DNA from: Anthracocystis setariae
Lineage: Eukaryota; Basidiomycota; Ustilaginomycetes; Ustilaginales; Ustilaginaceae
Length of the DNA: 64,000 bases
NCBI GenBank assembly: GCA_928724745.1
Contig: CAKMXJ010000002.1
Location: 1,054,001 to 1,118,000, forward strand
Direction of reading: 5' to 3'
The notes under the pieces were generated by a model. It had not been told where the DNA came from. It did not search any database and saw nothing but the letters and a program-made list of their open reading frames with translations. Below, piece by piece: positions 19,408 through 28,424 of this stretch. Each line of letters opens with the position of its first letter. Position 1 is the stretch's first letter. A program made the position numbers and the translations under genes.

Positions 19408-20460
19408 ATGTCAGCGCCAGCATTCACCAGCCCACCCCCCGTCGGACCTGACTCGGCGCCTGTCTCGCTGTCCTTCCCTCCCAACTGCGACAATGGCAGA
19501 GTTGCTGTAATCACTATCAACAACCCTCAAGCTCTCGGTGCGCTCGGTTGGCTCGATTACAAAACCATCACGCACTGCCTGGAATGGATCGCACTTCAAC
19601 CACACATCGTGCTGACCATCTTCACGGGTAAAGGACGCTACTTTTCTGCGGGCGCCAACGTGAAAGATCCATCGCGGGGTTTGCCTGCGGAAATCGAGGA
19701 GGCAGACGCAAGCACTGCGAAGGGCAAGGGTCTCATCTCGGACTACTACAGCAGTCGCGCTTCGGTAGGGCAGGGGAAGCTGGCGATGGCGTTGAGGACG
19801 CATCCCAAGGTGATGATCGCTGCGCTCAATGGGCCAGCGGTGGGGTTGAGTGCTGCCATCCTGAGCCATTGCGATCTGGTGTATGCGTACGACGATTTTT
19901 TCTTCTTCACCCCCTTCATGTCGCTATCGCTCGTCGCGGAGGGTCTTACCTCGGTCACGTTTGTCAAGCGCATGGGTCTCGGCCGGGCAACAAAAGCACT
20001 CTTGGAAGGCCGCAAAATGACAGCCCAAGACCTCAAAGAATCCGGCTTCATCACAAGACTCTACCAAAAACCATCGGGCTTTAACGAGGCGAGCATCAAA
20101 GATAAAACGCTCACCCCACCCATCCTGGAGGATGTGCTTCAACACGCCAGGGAGAAATTCCTTCCGCCCACCGCTAACCCTTTCTCTCTGCTGTACACCA
20201 AGAAACTCCTCAATGACGCCGCCTACGATTACAAAGGCATCGACGCCGTCAACCAGGCCGAACTCGTAAGTTACACCCCCCCCCCCCCCCCCTGGTCTTG
20301 CTTCGCCCCAGTTGACCCAGAGAAATTGGTGGACCGCTGACGAGATCGATGTTTTGTCTTGCGCAAAAACTTGCAGAGGGGTGCGGAATACGTCTTCACC
20401 TCGGGCGAACCCCAGAAAAAGTTTGCCAATATCGCCGGCGGCGCTCGTCACAAGCTTTGA
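19408..20460 (+). CDS. ECI1: Delta3,delta2-enoyl-CoA isomerase (peroxisomal, PTS1-like end)
   Basis: Two exons (19408-20265, 20377-20460) encode 313 aa. This crotonase-fold enzyme shifts 3-enoyl to 2-trans-enoyl-CoA during beta-oxidation of unsaturated fatty acids. Seen: FTGKGRYFSAGANVKD (oxyanion-hole region), ALNGPAVGLSAAILSHCDLVYA and PFMSLSLVAEGLTSVTFVKRMGL, which are typical of Eci1 rather than hydratases. The second exon supplies the C terminus HKL, a PTS1-like tripeptide comparable to HRL in yeast Eci1. If the 111-bp intron is retained, the protein ends after a proline run at VDR and lacks the targeting signal. The intron begins with a long C tract. Confidence 0.84.
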
Positions 20461-20598
20461 GCCTTGGCTAATTTTTCGTTGGTTGTTTTTTTTGCAAATG
20501 CTTGATTTCTCATGGGGAGATGCAGAGAGTGTGTGTGAATTTCTGATGGTGAAGATTTCGCCGATGAATGTGGAGAATCCTATGTGGGAGGAGGAGAT

Positions 20599-22776
20599 TC
20601 ATCTGCGGTTTCGGGAATCCAAGCCGGTGCTACCGGCGCCGATACCGCCGACCTTGTTGACGGCGGCTTCGTTTTGGTCGAGACCGGCTTCGGCGCGAAT
20701 GCGCTCGATCTCGTCGAGGATGGGTTTGTATTCCTGGTACTGCTGATCTGCCAGAGCGAAGCCTCTTTTGCGCATTTCCTTGCCCCTCAACTTTCCCTCC
20801 GATTCGATCAATGCGGTCGATGCCCAATGCGACTTGGTGCGTTCGTAGAACGAACGCAGATTCTCACCCGGTTGCGGGGTAGAGAGGATCTCCTGCTGAG
20901 TCCGCTTTTCGTCTTGAGCTACACCGATGAAAGCGTTGGCCTTTTCGCGCAGAGCCTCCTTCTCCGCCGCCGACATCTTGGCCCGTCGTGCCGCCTCGAC
21001 ATCCTCATCCTCCGCTTCATCAAATTCAAAGCCTTCCGGGATCTCATCCCCCTCCTCGCCCTCGGATTCCGACTCGCTCTCGGACGAAGAACCCGAACCG
21101 TCGTCAGACTCGGAATCGTCGTCCTCGGACTCACTCTCATCCCACTCGAGCGCATCGATGGGGCAGTCCTTGAGACACGTAAAGCGCTCCAGTTTGGACA
21201 AATCGAGCGTATAAAAGTCGTCCAGAGTATACTCTCGATTGCCCGCCTCAAAGATGCCGCCGTACACGTACAGCATGTTGCGCTGCACCGCAAGCATCAC
21301 ATTGTACCGCTCCAGCGGGATGGTCTTGATCGGATCATCCGGATCATCCTCTTCCTCCTCCTCCTGCTCCCGCGGTGGCCAAGTCGCAGTCTGTTCGCCG
21401 CTGGCTGGTTGGATTTGTAGCGCTTCCGTCGACTCGGTGAGATCTTGAACCTCAATGAGTTCCCCGTCCGAATTGTACTGCTCCTCATCCGAGTCGTAAT
21501 TGTCCCTTCTCGCTTGCTGCTCCTGCTCCTGCTGCTGCTGCTGCTGCTGCTGCTGTTGTTGTTGTTGTTGTAACTGGGCGGGTGTGGGCTTTTTCTTACG
21601 ACGACCTCCACCGCCTTTCTTCTTGGGCCGTTTGAGGTTGAGACTGATCCATCGACCCGTACCAGCAAGTTGATAGCCGTACAGGTCCTTGTGGAAGACG
21701 CTTTCCATGGTCTCCTCGTCCGCCTCGGTATCCGTGACACCGCCAAAGAGGATGCCCATACTCTTGCTCTGCCACAAAGCCATCGTGCAACCACTTCGCA
21801 CCGGATTCGGAGCATACCCCACTTTCCTACGCTTGACCCAGTCGAGCTTGGTGAGGTCTTCGTCCATCTTGAGCAACCACGTGTCTTCGAGCGCCACGCC
21901 CTGCGTCCTCTGACCCTTGACGTATTTTTTACAATAACCGCCATGCAGAACGATGCCGTCGGGGCTGGAGAGCAACGAGAATCCGGATCGGGGTGGTGGT
22001 CTTCGGAGGTCGTTCTGTTTGATCTCGACCCATTTGAAGGTGTTTTGTGTGTCGAACACCCACAGGTCGTTGAGGTATTGTGTCTTGACGCCCGTATCGA
22101 TGAAGCCGCCGAAGAGGACGAGGTAGTGTTTCCAGAAGGTCATCCGATGACCGGAGCGCGCACTGGGACGCAGCTTGGTATCAACCCGCTCCCACGATTT
22201 TGTCTCGACGCTGAACGCCCACAGATCTCGGTAGTGGTGGAAAGCGTTTTGTCTGGCGCCCGAGAATTCGCCGCCGAAAAGCCACAGCATGCCTCCCTGC
22301 GCCGGTGTTGCAGCGACCTGGTGGGCGGATCTCGGCCCTGGTTGATTCTTGCTCGCATACGTCCTCCATTCGTTCCTCTCTGGAATATAGCGGTACATGT
22401 CCTGGTAGAAAGCGACGCGTTCGCCGTTGAAATACTCTCCGCCGAACAGATAGAGATCATTGCCCAGCGGACAGGGTGTGAAAGTAGCGTTGGCACGCCT
22501 CGATGGTGGACCACCCACCTTCTCTTCAGACACGGCATGCTCATTTTCCCACTGCTCCCTGTACCTTGCGAGGAGTACGTCGAGATCCTCGTCGTCATCC
22601 TCGACGGGAGCGCCTTTCTTGCCCTTCGGTGGCTGGTTGGCATTGGAATTGCCGGCTTGGTTCTTGTGCTTAGCCGCCTGCTTGGTGAGTTTGCGCGTAG
22701 CCTGCTTCTCGGCCTTCTCCTTCTTGGCGGCTTTGGCAGCGGCTTTGCCTGCAGACGGCTTGCCTTTCTTGCCCAT
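20599..22776 (-). CDS. Kelch-repeat protein, KLHDC4/Kel3-like
   Basis: 725 aa, intronless. A Lys/Ala-rich N terminus (MGKKGKPSAGKAAAKAAKKE) and acidic linker precede about six kelch blades between residues 85 and 470 (NDLYLFGGEYFNG, GMLWLFGGEFSGA, HYLVLFGGFIDTG, GIVLHGGYCKKY, MGILFGGVTD, NMLYVYGGIFEA). Within the propeller a low-complexity loop holds a polyglutamine run of about 15 residues (about 21526-21570). The C terminus resembles the DUF4110 tail of KLHDC4 proteins (LRSFYERTKSHWAS, KRGFALADQQYQEYKPILDE). A nuclear or ribosome-biogenesis role is likely but not proven. The start at 22776 is where the conserved charged N terminus begins. Convergent with ECI1. Confidence 0.8.
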   Translation of the reverse strand: MGKKGKPSAGKAAAKAAKKEKAEKQATRKLTKQAAKHKNQAGNSNANQPPKGKKGAPVEDDDEDLDVLLARYREQWENEHAVSEEKVGGPPSRRANATFTPCPLGNDLYLFGGEYFNGERVAFYQDMYRYIPERNEWRTYASKNQPGPRSAHQVAATPAQGGMLWLFGGEFSGARQNAFHHYRDLWAFSVETKSWERVDTKLRPSARSGHRMTFWKHYLVLFGGFIDTGVKTQYLNDLWVFDTQNTFKWVEIKQNDLRRPPPRSGFSLLSSPDGIVLHGGYCKKYVKGQRTQGVALEDTWLLKMDEDLTKLDWVKRRKVGYAPNPVRSGCTMALWQSKSMGILFGGVTDTEADEETMESVFHKDLYGYQLAGTGRWISLNLKRPKKKGGGGRRKKKPTPAQLQQQQQQQQQQQQQQEQEQQARRDNYDSDEEQYNSDGELIEVQDLTESTEALQIQPASGEQTATWPPREQEEEEEDDPDDPIKTIPLERYNVMLAVQRNMLYVYGGIFEAGNREYTLDDFYTLDLSKLERFTCLKDCPIDALEWDESESEDDDSESDDGSGSSSESESESEGEEGDEIPEGFEFDEAEDEDVEAARRAKMSAAEKEALREKANAFIGVAQDEKRTQQEILSTPQPGENLRSFYERTKSHWASTALIESEGKLRGKEMRKRGFALADQQYQEYKPILDEIERIRAEAGLDQNEAAVNKVGGIGAGSTGLDSRNRR

Positions 22777-23133
22777 GTTTGCGAACGTCGATCGTATGCC
22801 AGGCAAGATACCGAAGTTGCCAAGAGTGGGCGAGGGCGCGGCGGAGGCAAGAATAAATTTATATCCTCCCAGCATTAATTCCCGACATCCGAGATTTCGA
22901 GTGTGGAGGCCGTAGCAGCTCGTCTTTTTTTTTTTTTTTCGTCTTTTGTCGTGTGAGATGCACGCCTCCACCTTGACTACACCAAGTACAGTAGCGTATA
23001 GGATTGTCCCTCGCGTGGCCTCACGGACATCGTACCAAGTTGAGGCCGTTTCGATGGTGAACATGTATCAAAAGTTGGGACAGATACAGCATGCAACGAC
23101 AAGGTAAAAGCACAGTACATTGCAGAGATGATG
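22777..23133. other. Intergenic region upstream of the kelch gene
   Basis: 357 bp lie between the kelch-gene start and the 3' end of the ThuA-like gene, including a T run at about 22926-22940. No other element is recognised. Confidence 0.35.
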
Positions 23134-24198
23134 CTACAAATTGGACGAGAGGAAGAACGAGCTTGCACAAGCCAGAGCTGTGAGGCATGTTAGCAAACAC
23201 CCTCTGGTGCCCAGCCGATCCGCACCGTTGTTGACGTTCGTGGAAGGAGATGCAGCTGGAATTTGGTGACTTTGTGTGGCGTTGCTGGATGCCCTTGTAT
23301 TGGACTGAAGCACCCATCCAATGCCACCAGCGACGTGTCCACGGAATACATCGTTCTGCCAGGTGGCAACGTCGTGTCCCAAGCTTGTGAACCATGATCT
23401 TCCTGGCCCACCAGAGACTTGAACATTGGCTCCACCGCCGCCACGGACGCTGGGATCAGTGTTTGCGTCTTGGTCCAACAGACCACCTTGTCTCCACCAA
23501 GCCAGTGGATGCGGGGCTGGGCCATTGGTACCGTTGCGGAATCCGAGCGGATTGATGCCTGGGTCTTGGTACACGGACGCATTTGTGACAATGACGTTGG
23601 CTGGGCTAACAAGACTCCTGGGATCCGAACGAAAGTTGTACATCTCTTCAAAGATCTCGAATCCACCTTGCGGCCATTTCGAGGTCGAGGGATGGCTGGC
23701 GCCTGTTGCCTGGACCGAGACGTTCTGAATCTGAGGATGGTAGTCAAAGTAAGCGCCTAGCAGCCTGCCATAGAAAGGTGCGCCGAACAGAGTAGATGCG
23801 GCCGCATGGATGCCGATGAAGTTGCCTCCCTGCTGGACATAGCGCGCAAAGTTGGTGAGTGCCGGATCGTCGAGAACGGTGCCTACGCCAGGCGGATCAA
23901 CATCCGTGGTACTGACAAAACTGATGGCGTCAAACTGGGCAAGCCACGAGTAGTTGTGGAACAGGGATTGGTCTTGCGTGTTGACAGTGGACCAGCGCAA
24001 CGCGGCAATGCTGTCATCGATAGCCGACGGAGGCAGAGTGAGCGATCCGTTGCCGAGAGCAGTAATCACATCGATGGCGGTTGGGATAGAATCGTGTCTG
24101 TAGCCCGCAGTCTTGGTGTAGACGAGAAGCTGGGGAAGAGCCGTTACGTGTGCAGAAAGCACGAGCAAGATGCTCATGATGGCAAGTCGTACGCTCAT
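23134..24198 (-). CDS. Secreted, probably GPI-anchored ThuA-like protein
   Basis: 354 aa. An N-terminal signal peptide (SVRLAIMSILLVLSAHVTALP) is followed directly by the ThuA domain: LLVYTKTAGYRHDSIPTAID, a central FDAISFVSTTDVDPP, GGNFIGIHAAAST and GRSWFTSLGHDVATWQND. This is a class I glutamine-amidotransferase-like fold linked to sugar metabolism in bacteria. Several NxS/T sites are present. The C terminus has a small-residue region and a hydrophobic tail (CLLTCLTALACASSFFLSSNL), as expected for a GPI anchor. The start at 24198 is chosen for the signal peptide. The substrate is unknown. Confidence 0.75.
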   Translation of the reverse strand: MSVRLAIMSILLVLSAHVTALPQLLVYTKTAGYRHDSIPTAIDVITALGNGSLTLPPSAIDDSIAALRWSTVNTQDQSLFHNYSWLAQFDAISFVSTTDVDPPGVGTVLDDPALTNFARYVQQGGNFIGIHAAASTLFGAPFYGRLLGAYFDYHPQIQNVSVQATGASHPSTSKWPQGGFEIFEEMYNFRSDPRSLVSPANVIVTNASVYQDPGINPLGFRNGTNGPAPHPLAWWRQGGLLDQDANTDPSVRGGGGANVQVSGGPGRSWFTSLGHDVATWQNDVFRGHVAGGIGWVLQSNTRASSNATQSHQIPAASPSTNVNNGADRLGTRGCLLTCLTALACASSFFLSSNL

Positions 24199-24740
24199 GA
24201 TGAGATCGGTGGAGGAAGCGACGACAATGATGCGAGGTTGGTGGAAGAGAAACGACGATTCAGCATACACACTGGGGCAGAGATCAGCCCCGCAATCACA
24301 GAATGGGTCGGGTGGATTACCAATGCAGGCCAACCCGCTCGATCATCGGTAGTGGCGTTACGATCGCGAATAGAATGGAACAGACGGACGACACATACCC
24401 ATGCCATCTTTGGCTTCGAGTGTATGTCAATAATCTGATTCTCCTTGTCGGGCTGTCCCAAGCCACGTGGTTTGATCATCCGTCCGATAGCCGTCCGAGC
24501 ATCCCAAAAATTCCATATCCGAACAGAATGCAGGGTCAGATGGGCAGGGCGGGGATGATTCGCACGAGAAAAAATCGAGTTGAGTATGGCGGCACGTGAC
24601 GGCGGCGCATTTTTTGAGCCATCGGATTCGGATGTTGCAACTCGATATCACTCTGCACATCGCAACTAGAACCTCTACACCTTGACCATCACCATCACCT
24701 TCACTTTACTACCTTTCACCCGGGCGTTCGTTTTTAAAAA
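24199..24740. promoter_or_regulatory. Divergent promoter region, ThuA-like gene / bS18m
   Basis: 542 bp lie between divergent start codons. The short ORFs here have no family resemblance. No specific motif was identified beyond a pyrimidine-rich leader just before 24741. Confidence 0.35.
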
Positions 24741-25355
24741 ATGAAAGCCTTCATATCTCTCGTACTTTCACTCTCTACCGTTGCTGGATCGTCGAGTCGA
24801 CGCGCATTCAGCACCACCTCCACCCTGCTCAAACCATCCGCACTCGACGAGCTCAGTTCCTCCATCGAGAAGCTCGCTGCCACGCGCGCCGCTTCCCCCT
24901 CCCCCTCCACCTTCTCCCCTCCTTCCCAATCGGGTGCGGTGCACACACCCCGCGCGCCCACCCGCGATCGCCAAACCGTCTCCGGCCGTGCCTTCATGAA
25001 CGGCCACTACTACAACCCGTCCACGCTCAGCTACAACAGCATCACGCAAAGACCAAACCGTCTCGCTCGGCCCCTCCTAGGGCCTACAAAAGCCCAAGCG
25101 GTTCAGCAGGATCTTATCCACAGGAATGGGCTCAGGCCCGGCAGGCCAAGTCTACACGATGACTCGTACAAGAACCCCGCCATCCTCGCGAATTACGTGA
25201 CCGAGATGGGTAAGATCATGGGGAGGGCGAGTTCGGGATTGACGAGGAGGAGTCAGAGGGACGTCGGCAAGGCGGTGAGGAGGGCAAGGAGTATGGGGCT
25301 GTTGCCAGTGATGAGTAGGGGTGGGACGAGGGTAAGTGGCGCTGGGTGGAAGTAA
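24741..25355 (+). CDS. RSM18: Mitochondrial ribosomal protein bS18m
   Basis: 204 aa, intronless in this model. The first 30 residues are hydrophobic/basic with SRRAFSTTS, typical of a mitochondrial presequence. The S18 core is at about residues 145-198: YKNPAILANYVTEMGKIMGRASSGLTRRSQRDVGKAVRRARSMGLLP, which binds 16S-type rRNA in the small subunit. A linker rich in Ser/Pro separates the two. A donor-like GTAAGT occurs at 25333 within the last codons, so the extreme C terminus could differ in a spliced form. Convergent with the NAT gene. Confidence 0.8.
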   Translation: MKAFISLVLSLSTVAGSSSRRAFSTTSTLLKPSALDELSSSIEKLAATRAASPSPSTFSPPSQSGAVHTPRAPTRDRQTVSGRAFMNGHYYNPSTLSYNSITQRPNRLARPLLGPTKAQAVQQDLIHRNGLRPGRPSLHDDSYKNPAILANYVTEMGKIMGRASSGLTRRSQRDVGKAVRRARSMGLLPVMSRGGTRVSGAGWK

Positions 25356-25511
25356 AGTCCGAGAACCCTCGTTCTTGAGGTTGGAAGGTGTGTACGTTTA
25401 GCACAACTCGAAACGCACTCAAATCACTCAATCACATGTCGAACAATCACACGATCATCTGGTTGAAATTCAGGCAGTCTATGGTGCTGCATTCCTCATT
25501 TTTGTGACTCT

Positions 25512-26734
25512 TCAATGTGCGTTTCCATTGGCATTGGCGCTCATCCTGCTCGGCTTGCGACTGATCTCTGTGACCGCCTCTTTGATACTGACATGCGATA
25601 ACAACGCACACCGGTCCTGAATCACCTCGATCCTCTCCTCTTCCGTGGCTAGATCGCGATTCTCCACCTCGTCGTTGCCCCTTTTAATTATGAACTTGGT
25701 GCCTACTACCATCCGCTGTTCCACCACTGCTGGGTGGTATGGGTATAGGTCTGGATGCAGGTCGTCGCGCTTCACCCATTGTTCTCGTACAGATTCTTCA
25801 AGGGATGGGGAGTGGACGAGGTAGCGAACGACCATGATGGTTGTGGAAAAGGGGACGGATTGCGGGTGCGAGGTGGCGCAGTTGCTAGCAAGGTAGTCAG
25901 GGGTAAAGCATTCGGTTGGATGGAACGAGTAGCAGTTCTCCCATGCCTCTTTGCCCCTTTTGATGTTCTGGAGGATCCAAACACTTTGGGCTTGAACAAG
26001 CAAGTCCACTTCGGAATCAACGTTGTCCGCACCATCTTCTTCGAGACTGCTGCGTGGCTGGAGCATCTTCTTGATCAGACGGTACTGGTCCGAGCCACGG
26101 CCGTACTCCCAATGCCCGTCCCGAAGTAAAATGGGTCTGTGTGGGCTGGAGCCAAAGCCGACGTCGGAAAGATAGTAGACCATTTTGTTCGCTTCGGCGA
26201 GTAAATGGCAAGGGAGGTAAACGAGAGTGGCAGTGTGTGTGAGGCCAGTCCAGTCCTGCGAAACGGGCGAGAACACCCGACCCAAGACGCCAAGAAATCG
26301 AAAGCCCAGAAAGGACAACATCTCGCGGTACAACAGGTTGACTTGCAGGCAGTAGCCCCCGCCGTGGCGCTTGACGACAAATCGCGAATAGATGTGCGAG
26401 AGCGTAGCCTCCATCTTTCCGTCCGGCTCATAGTTGAGCGAGAGCGCTTCAAATGGAAAGGCGAGCAGAAAGTGCATATGCAGCAGACTCAGCGTCGACA
26501 GTGTTGGAGCCGGTAGTGGGGCTCCTGACGCCTTCTGCACGAGACACACAAACACACACACAGAGAGAAAGTGTCAGTCAAGCTTTTTGGACTACGATGG
26601 GAGACAAAGTGCGTGTGTAGTCGGTTGGAACTCACAGATTTGTCCTCGAAACCAGGAAACTTGATCGTGATGAGCACAGCACGAGCTTGCTGCTCGGATA
26701 AAGCCGAGGGTACGAGTTTGGGACGGAGCACCAT
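25512..26734 (-). CDS. Arylamine N-acetyltransferase
   Basis: Two exons (26734-26636, 26534-25512) encode 373 aa. The enzyme moves acetyl (or malonyl) groups from CoA to arylamines and hydroxamates, and fungal members detoxify plant benzoxazinone-derived 2-aminophenol. The catalytic triad is visible: Cys95 in HGGGYCLQVN, His133 in GLTHTATLVYL and Asp157 in LSDVGFGSS. Exon 2 supplies the N-terminal helices (PTLSTLSLLHMHFLLAFPFEALS). The donor GTGAGT and acceptor GTGCAG of the 101-bp intron are clear. The C terminus is longer than in bacterial NATs. Confidence 0.85.
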
Positions 26735-27125
26735 GATGTTGTCGAGCTGGCATACAGTATGATGGTTTAAAGTTAGAGTAGCGAAGGTTGGTGTTCAGGT
26801 GTCTTGAGATCGTTGGACTGTCAAGATGGCCGTTGGAGCGTTTAAATCAATCACTCAATCAGACTGAGTGGAATCGGCTTCGAGCTTGTTCGTTGTCCGT
26901 CGCCTGCGACAAGGCTGCTTCCCGAATGGCATCGTAGCACAAGCGACCACGCAAGGAGGATGGCATGTCCCTGATGCTTGACAGGCACAGGGAGCAGCCT
27001 CAAGACACATAGAAGAGGTCGTCCGCGGTCCACGGCCATTCACCGCATAAGCGATTGATTGCTTTGTCGAGGTTCAATTTGGCCGGTACAGTACAAATCA
27101 TTTCTTTTAAACGCCGTTGGTAGTG
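26735..27125. promoter_or_regulatory. Divergent promoter region NAT / ASA1
   Basis: 391 bp lie between divergent ATGs. No gene, repeat or distinct motif was recognised. Confidence 0.3.
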
Positions 27126-28230
27126 ATGCATGATAACCGTTCAGGGTCCTCCTTCTCTGTCCCCTCCTGTCCACCAACACCCGCACTTAACCGAATCGCA
27201 TTCTCCCACACTTCGCCACGTTCGAGCGAAGCGGACCCGTCCGGATGCAAGGCGCGAATGAATCCCTACTGGATCCTGCGTCACCATTCCCCGTCTTCCA
27301 TTCGCTCGCTCCACTATGCCGCCGGATGGCTAGCCATAGGTGACGAAAATGGCGAGGTTTCGCTGGTGGATCTGCAGATTTTAAGGGCGCGCTGGAAGTG
27401 GACTGCACACTCAGAGTCCCTCTTGACGGTCCACGTCATCTCGAAGGATGAGGTACTAACGTAAGTCTATCCATCCCGCATCCCCATCAATACGTACACT
27501 GGGAGATGGAAGCGCTAACCGATGCAACTGCTACAGTCATGGACGGGATAACAAGCTCAACCTCTGGCGCTTGCCACGTACAGAAGCCAGCATTGGAGCT
27601 GCGAGCAGGCAAGAAACACAGCCAGACTTGGTGAGGACGATTGGCGTCAATGCACTCAACTTTTCCAAGTGTTCGTACAACAACGCCAAAGTGGCTGTGC
27701 CCAACGCACTCGATGCAGCGTACATCGACGTGCTCGACTTGCGTTCGGGCATACGCACACATGAGGCCATCGGCAAGCCAGACATCAAGCCATCCGCAGG
27801 TAACCGCCTACCCATCGTCATGTCCCTCCATCTACTCGACGACGCCGTTATCGCCGGCTACGAAGATGGCTACATCAAACGTTGGAACCTAAATGGCGAG
27901 CTCCAATGGAGTTCTCGTGGACACAGCGAGTCGATCATGAGCACTTCGATTTCAACCCCTCACGATCTGCTCGTCTCGGTCAGCGCCGACGACCGCATTG
28001 CCCACCTCTCCCTCTCCACAGGCAACACCATCCAACTCACCCTCACAAATACCCCAGGCAAAGCGAGCATCGCTCTCGCACCAGACGTCCACACCTTCGC
28101 CGTAGGCCAGTGGAACGGTCGCATCAAGATCTACTCGGTCACACAAATCAAGGGCTTGGGCGAACTCGAGTACCACAGAGACACGGTCGAGTGTTTGGCG
28201 TTTGCGCCTGTCAAAGTCCACGTGAACGAC

Positions 28231-28264
<34 letters not shown>

Positions 28265-28368
28265 CAAGTGACAGTCGAGACCAACAGAGTGTATCGGCGG
28301 CCAAGACAGAGTTGGTCCTCGCAGCCGGCGGCAGAGACGGCAAGGTCTCGCTGTGGAAGTACCACTGA
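27126..28368 (+). CDS. ASA1: ASTRA-associated protein 1 (WD40)
   Basis: Two exons (27126-27460, 27537-28368) encode 388 aa. Asa1 belongs to the ASTRA/TTT assembly that helps mature PIKK kinases and chromatin remodelers. WD-type blades include PYWILRHHSPSSIRSLHYAAGWLAIGDENGEVSLVDL at the N terminus, LTHGRDNKLNLWRL across the splice junction, AGYEDGYIKRWNL, and ELVLAAGGRDGKVSLWKYH at the C terminus. A DDS repeat loop (about 28222-28262) inserts before the last blade. The stop is only 56 bp from the stop of the convergent cactin gene. Confidence 0.78.
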
Positions 28369-28424
28369 CTTTCACTCTCGCACAACAGCCCTCAAAATGC
28401 AAGATCATCGTTATTGACATTGCA

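Noticed and set aside
21670..22878. 402-codon plus-strand ORF
   Set aside because: Antisense shadow of the kelch protein gene.
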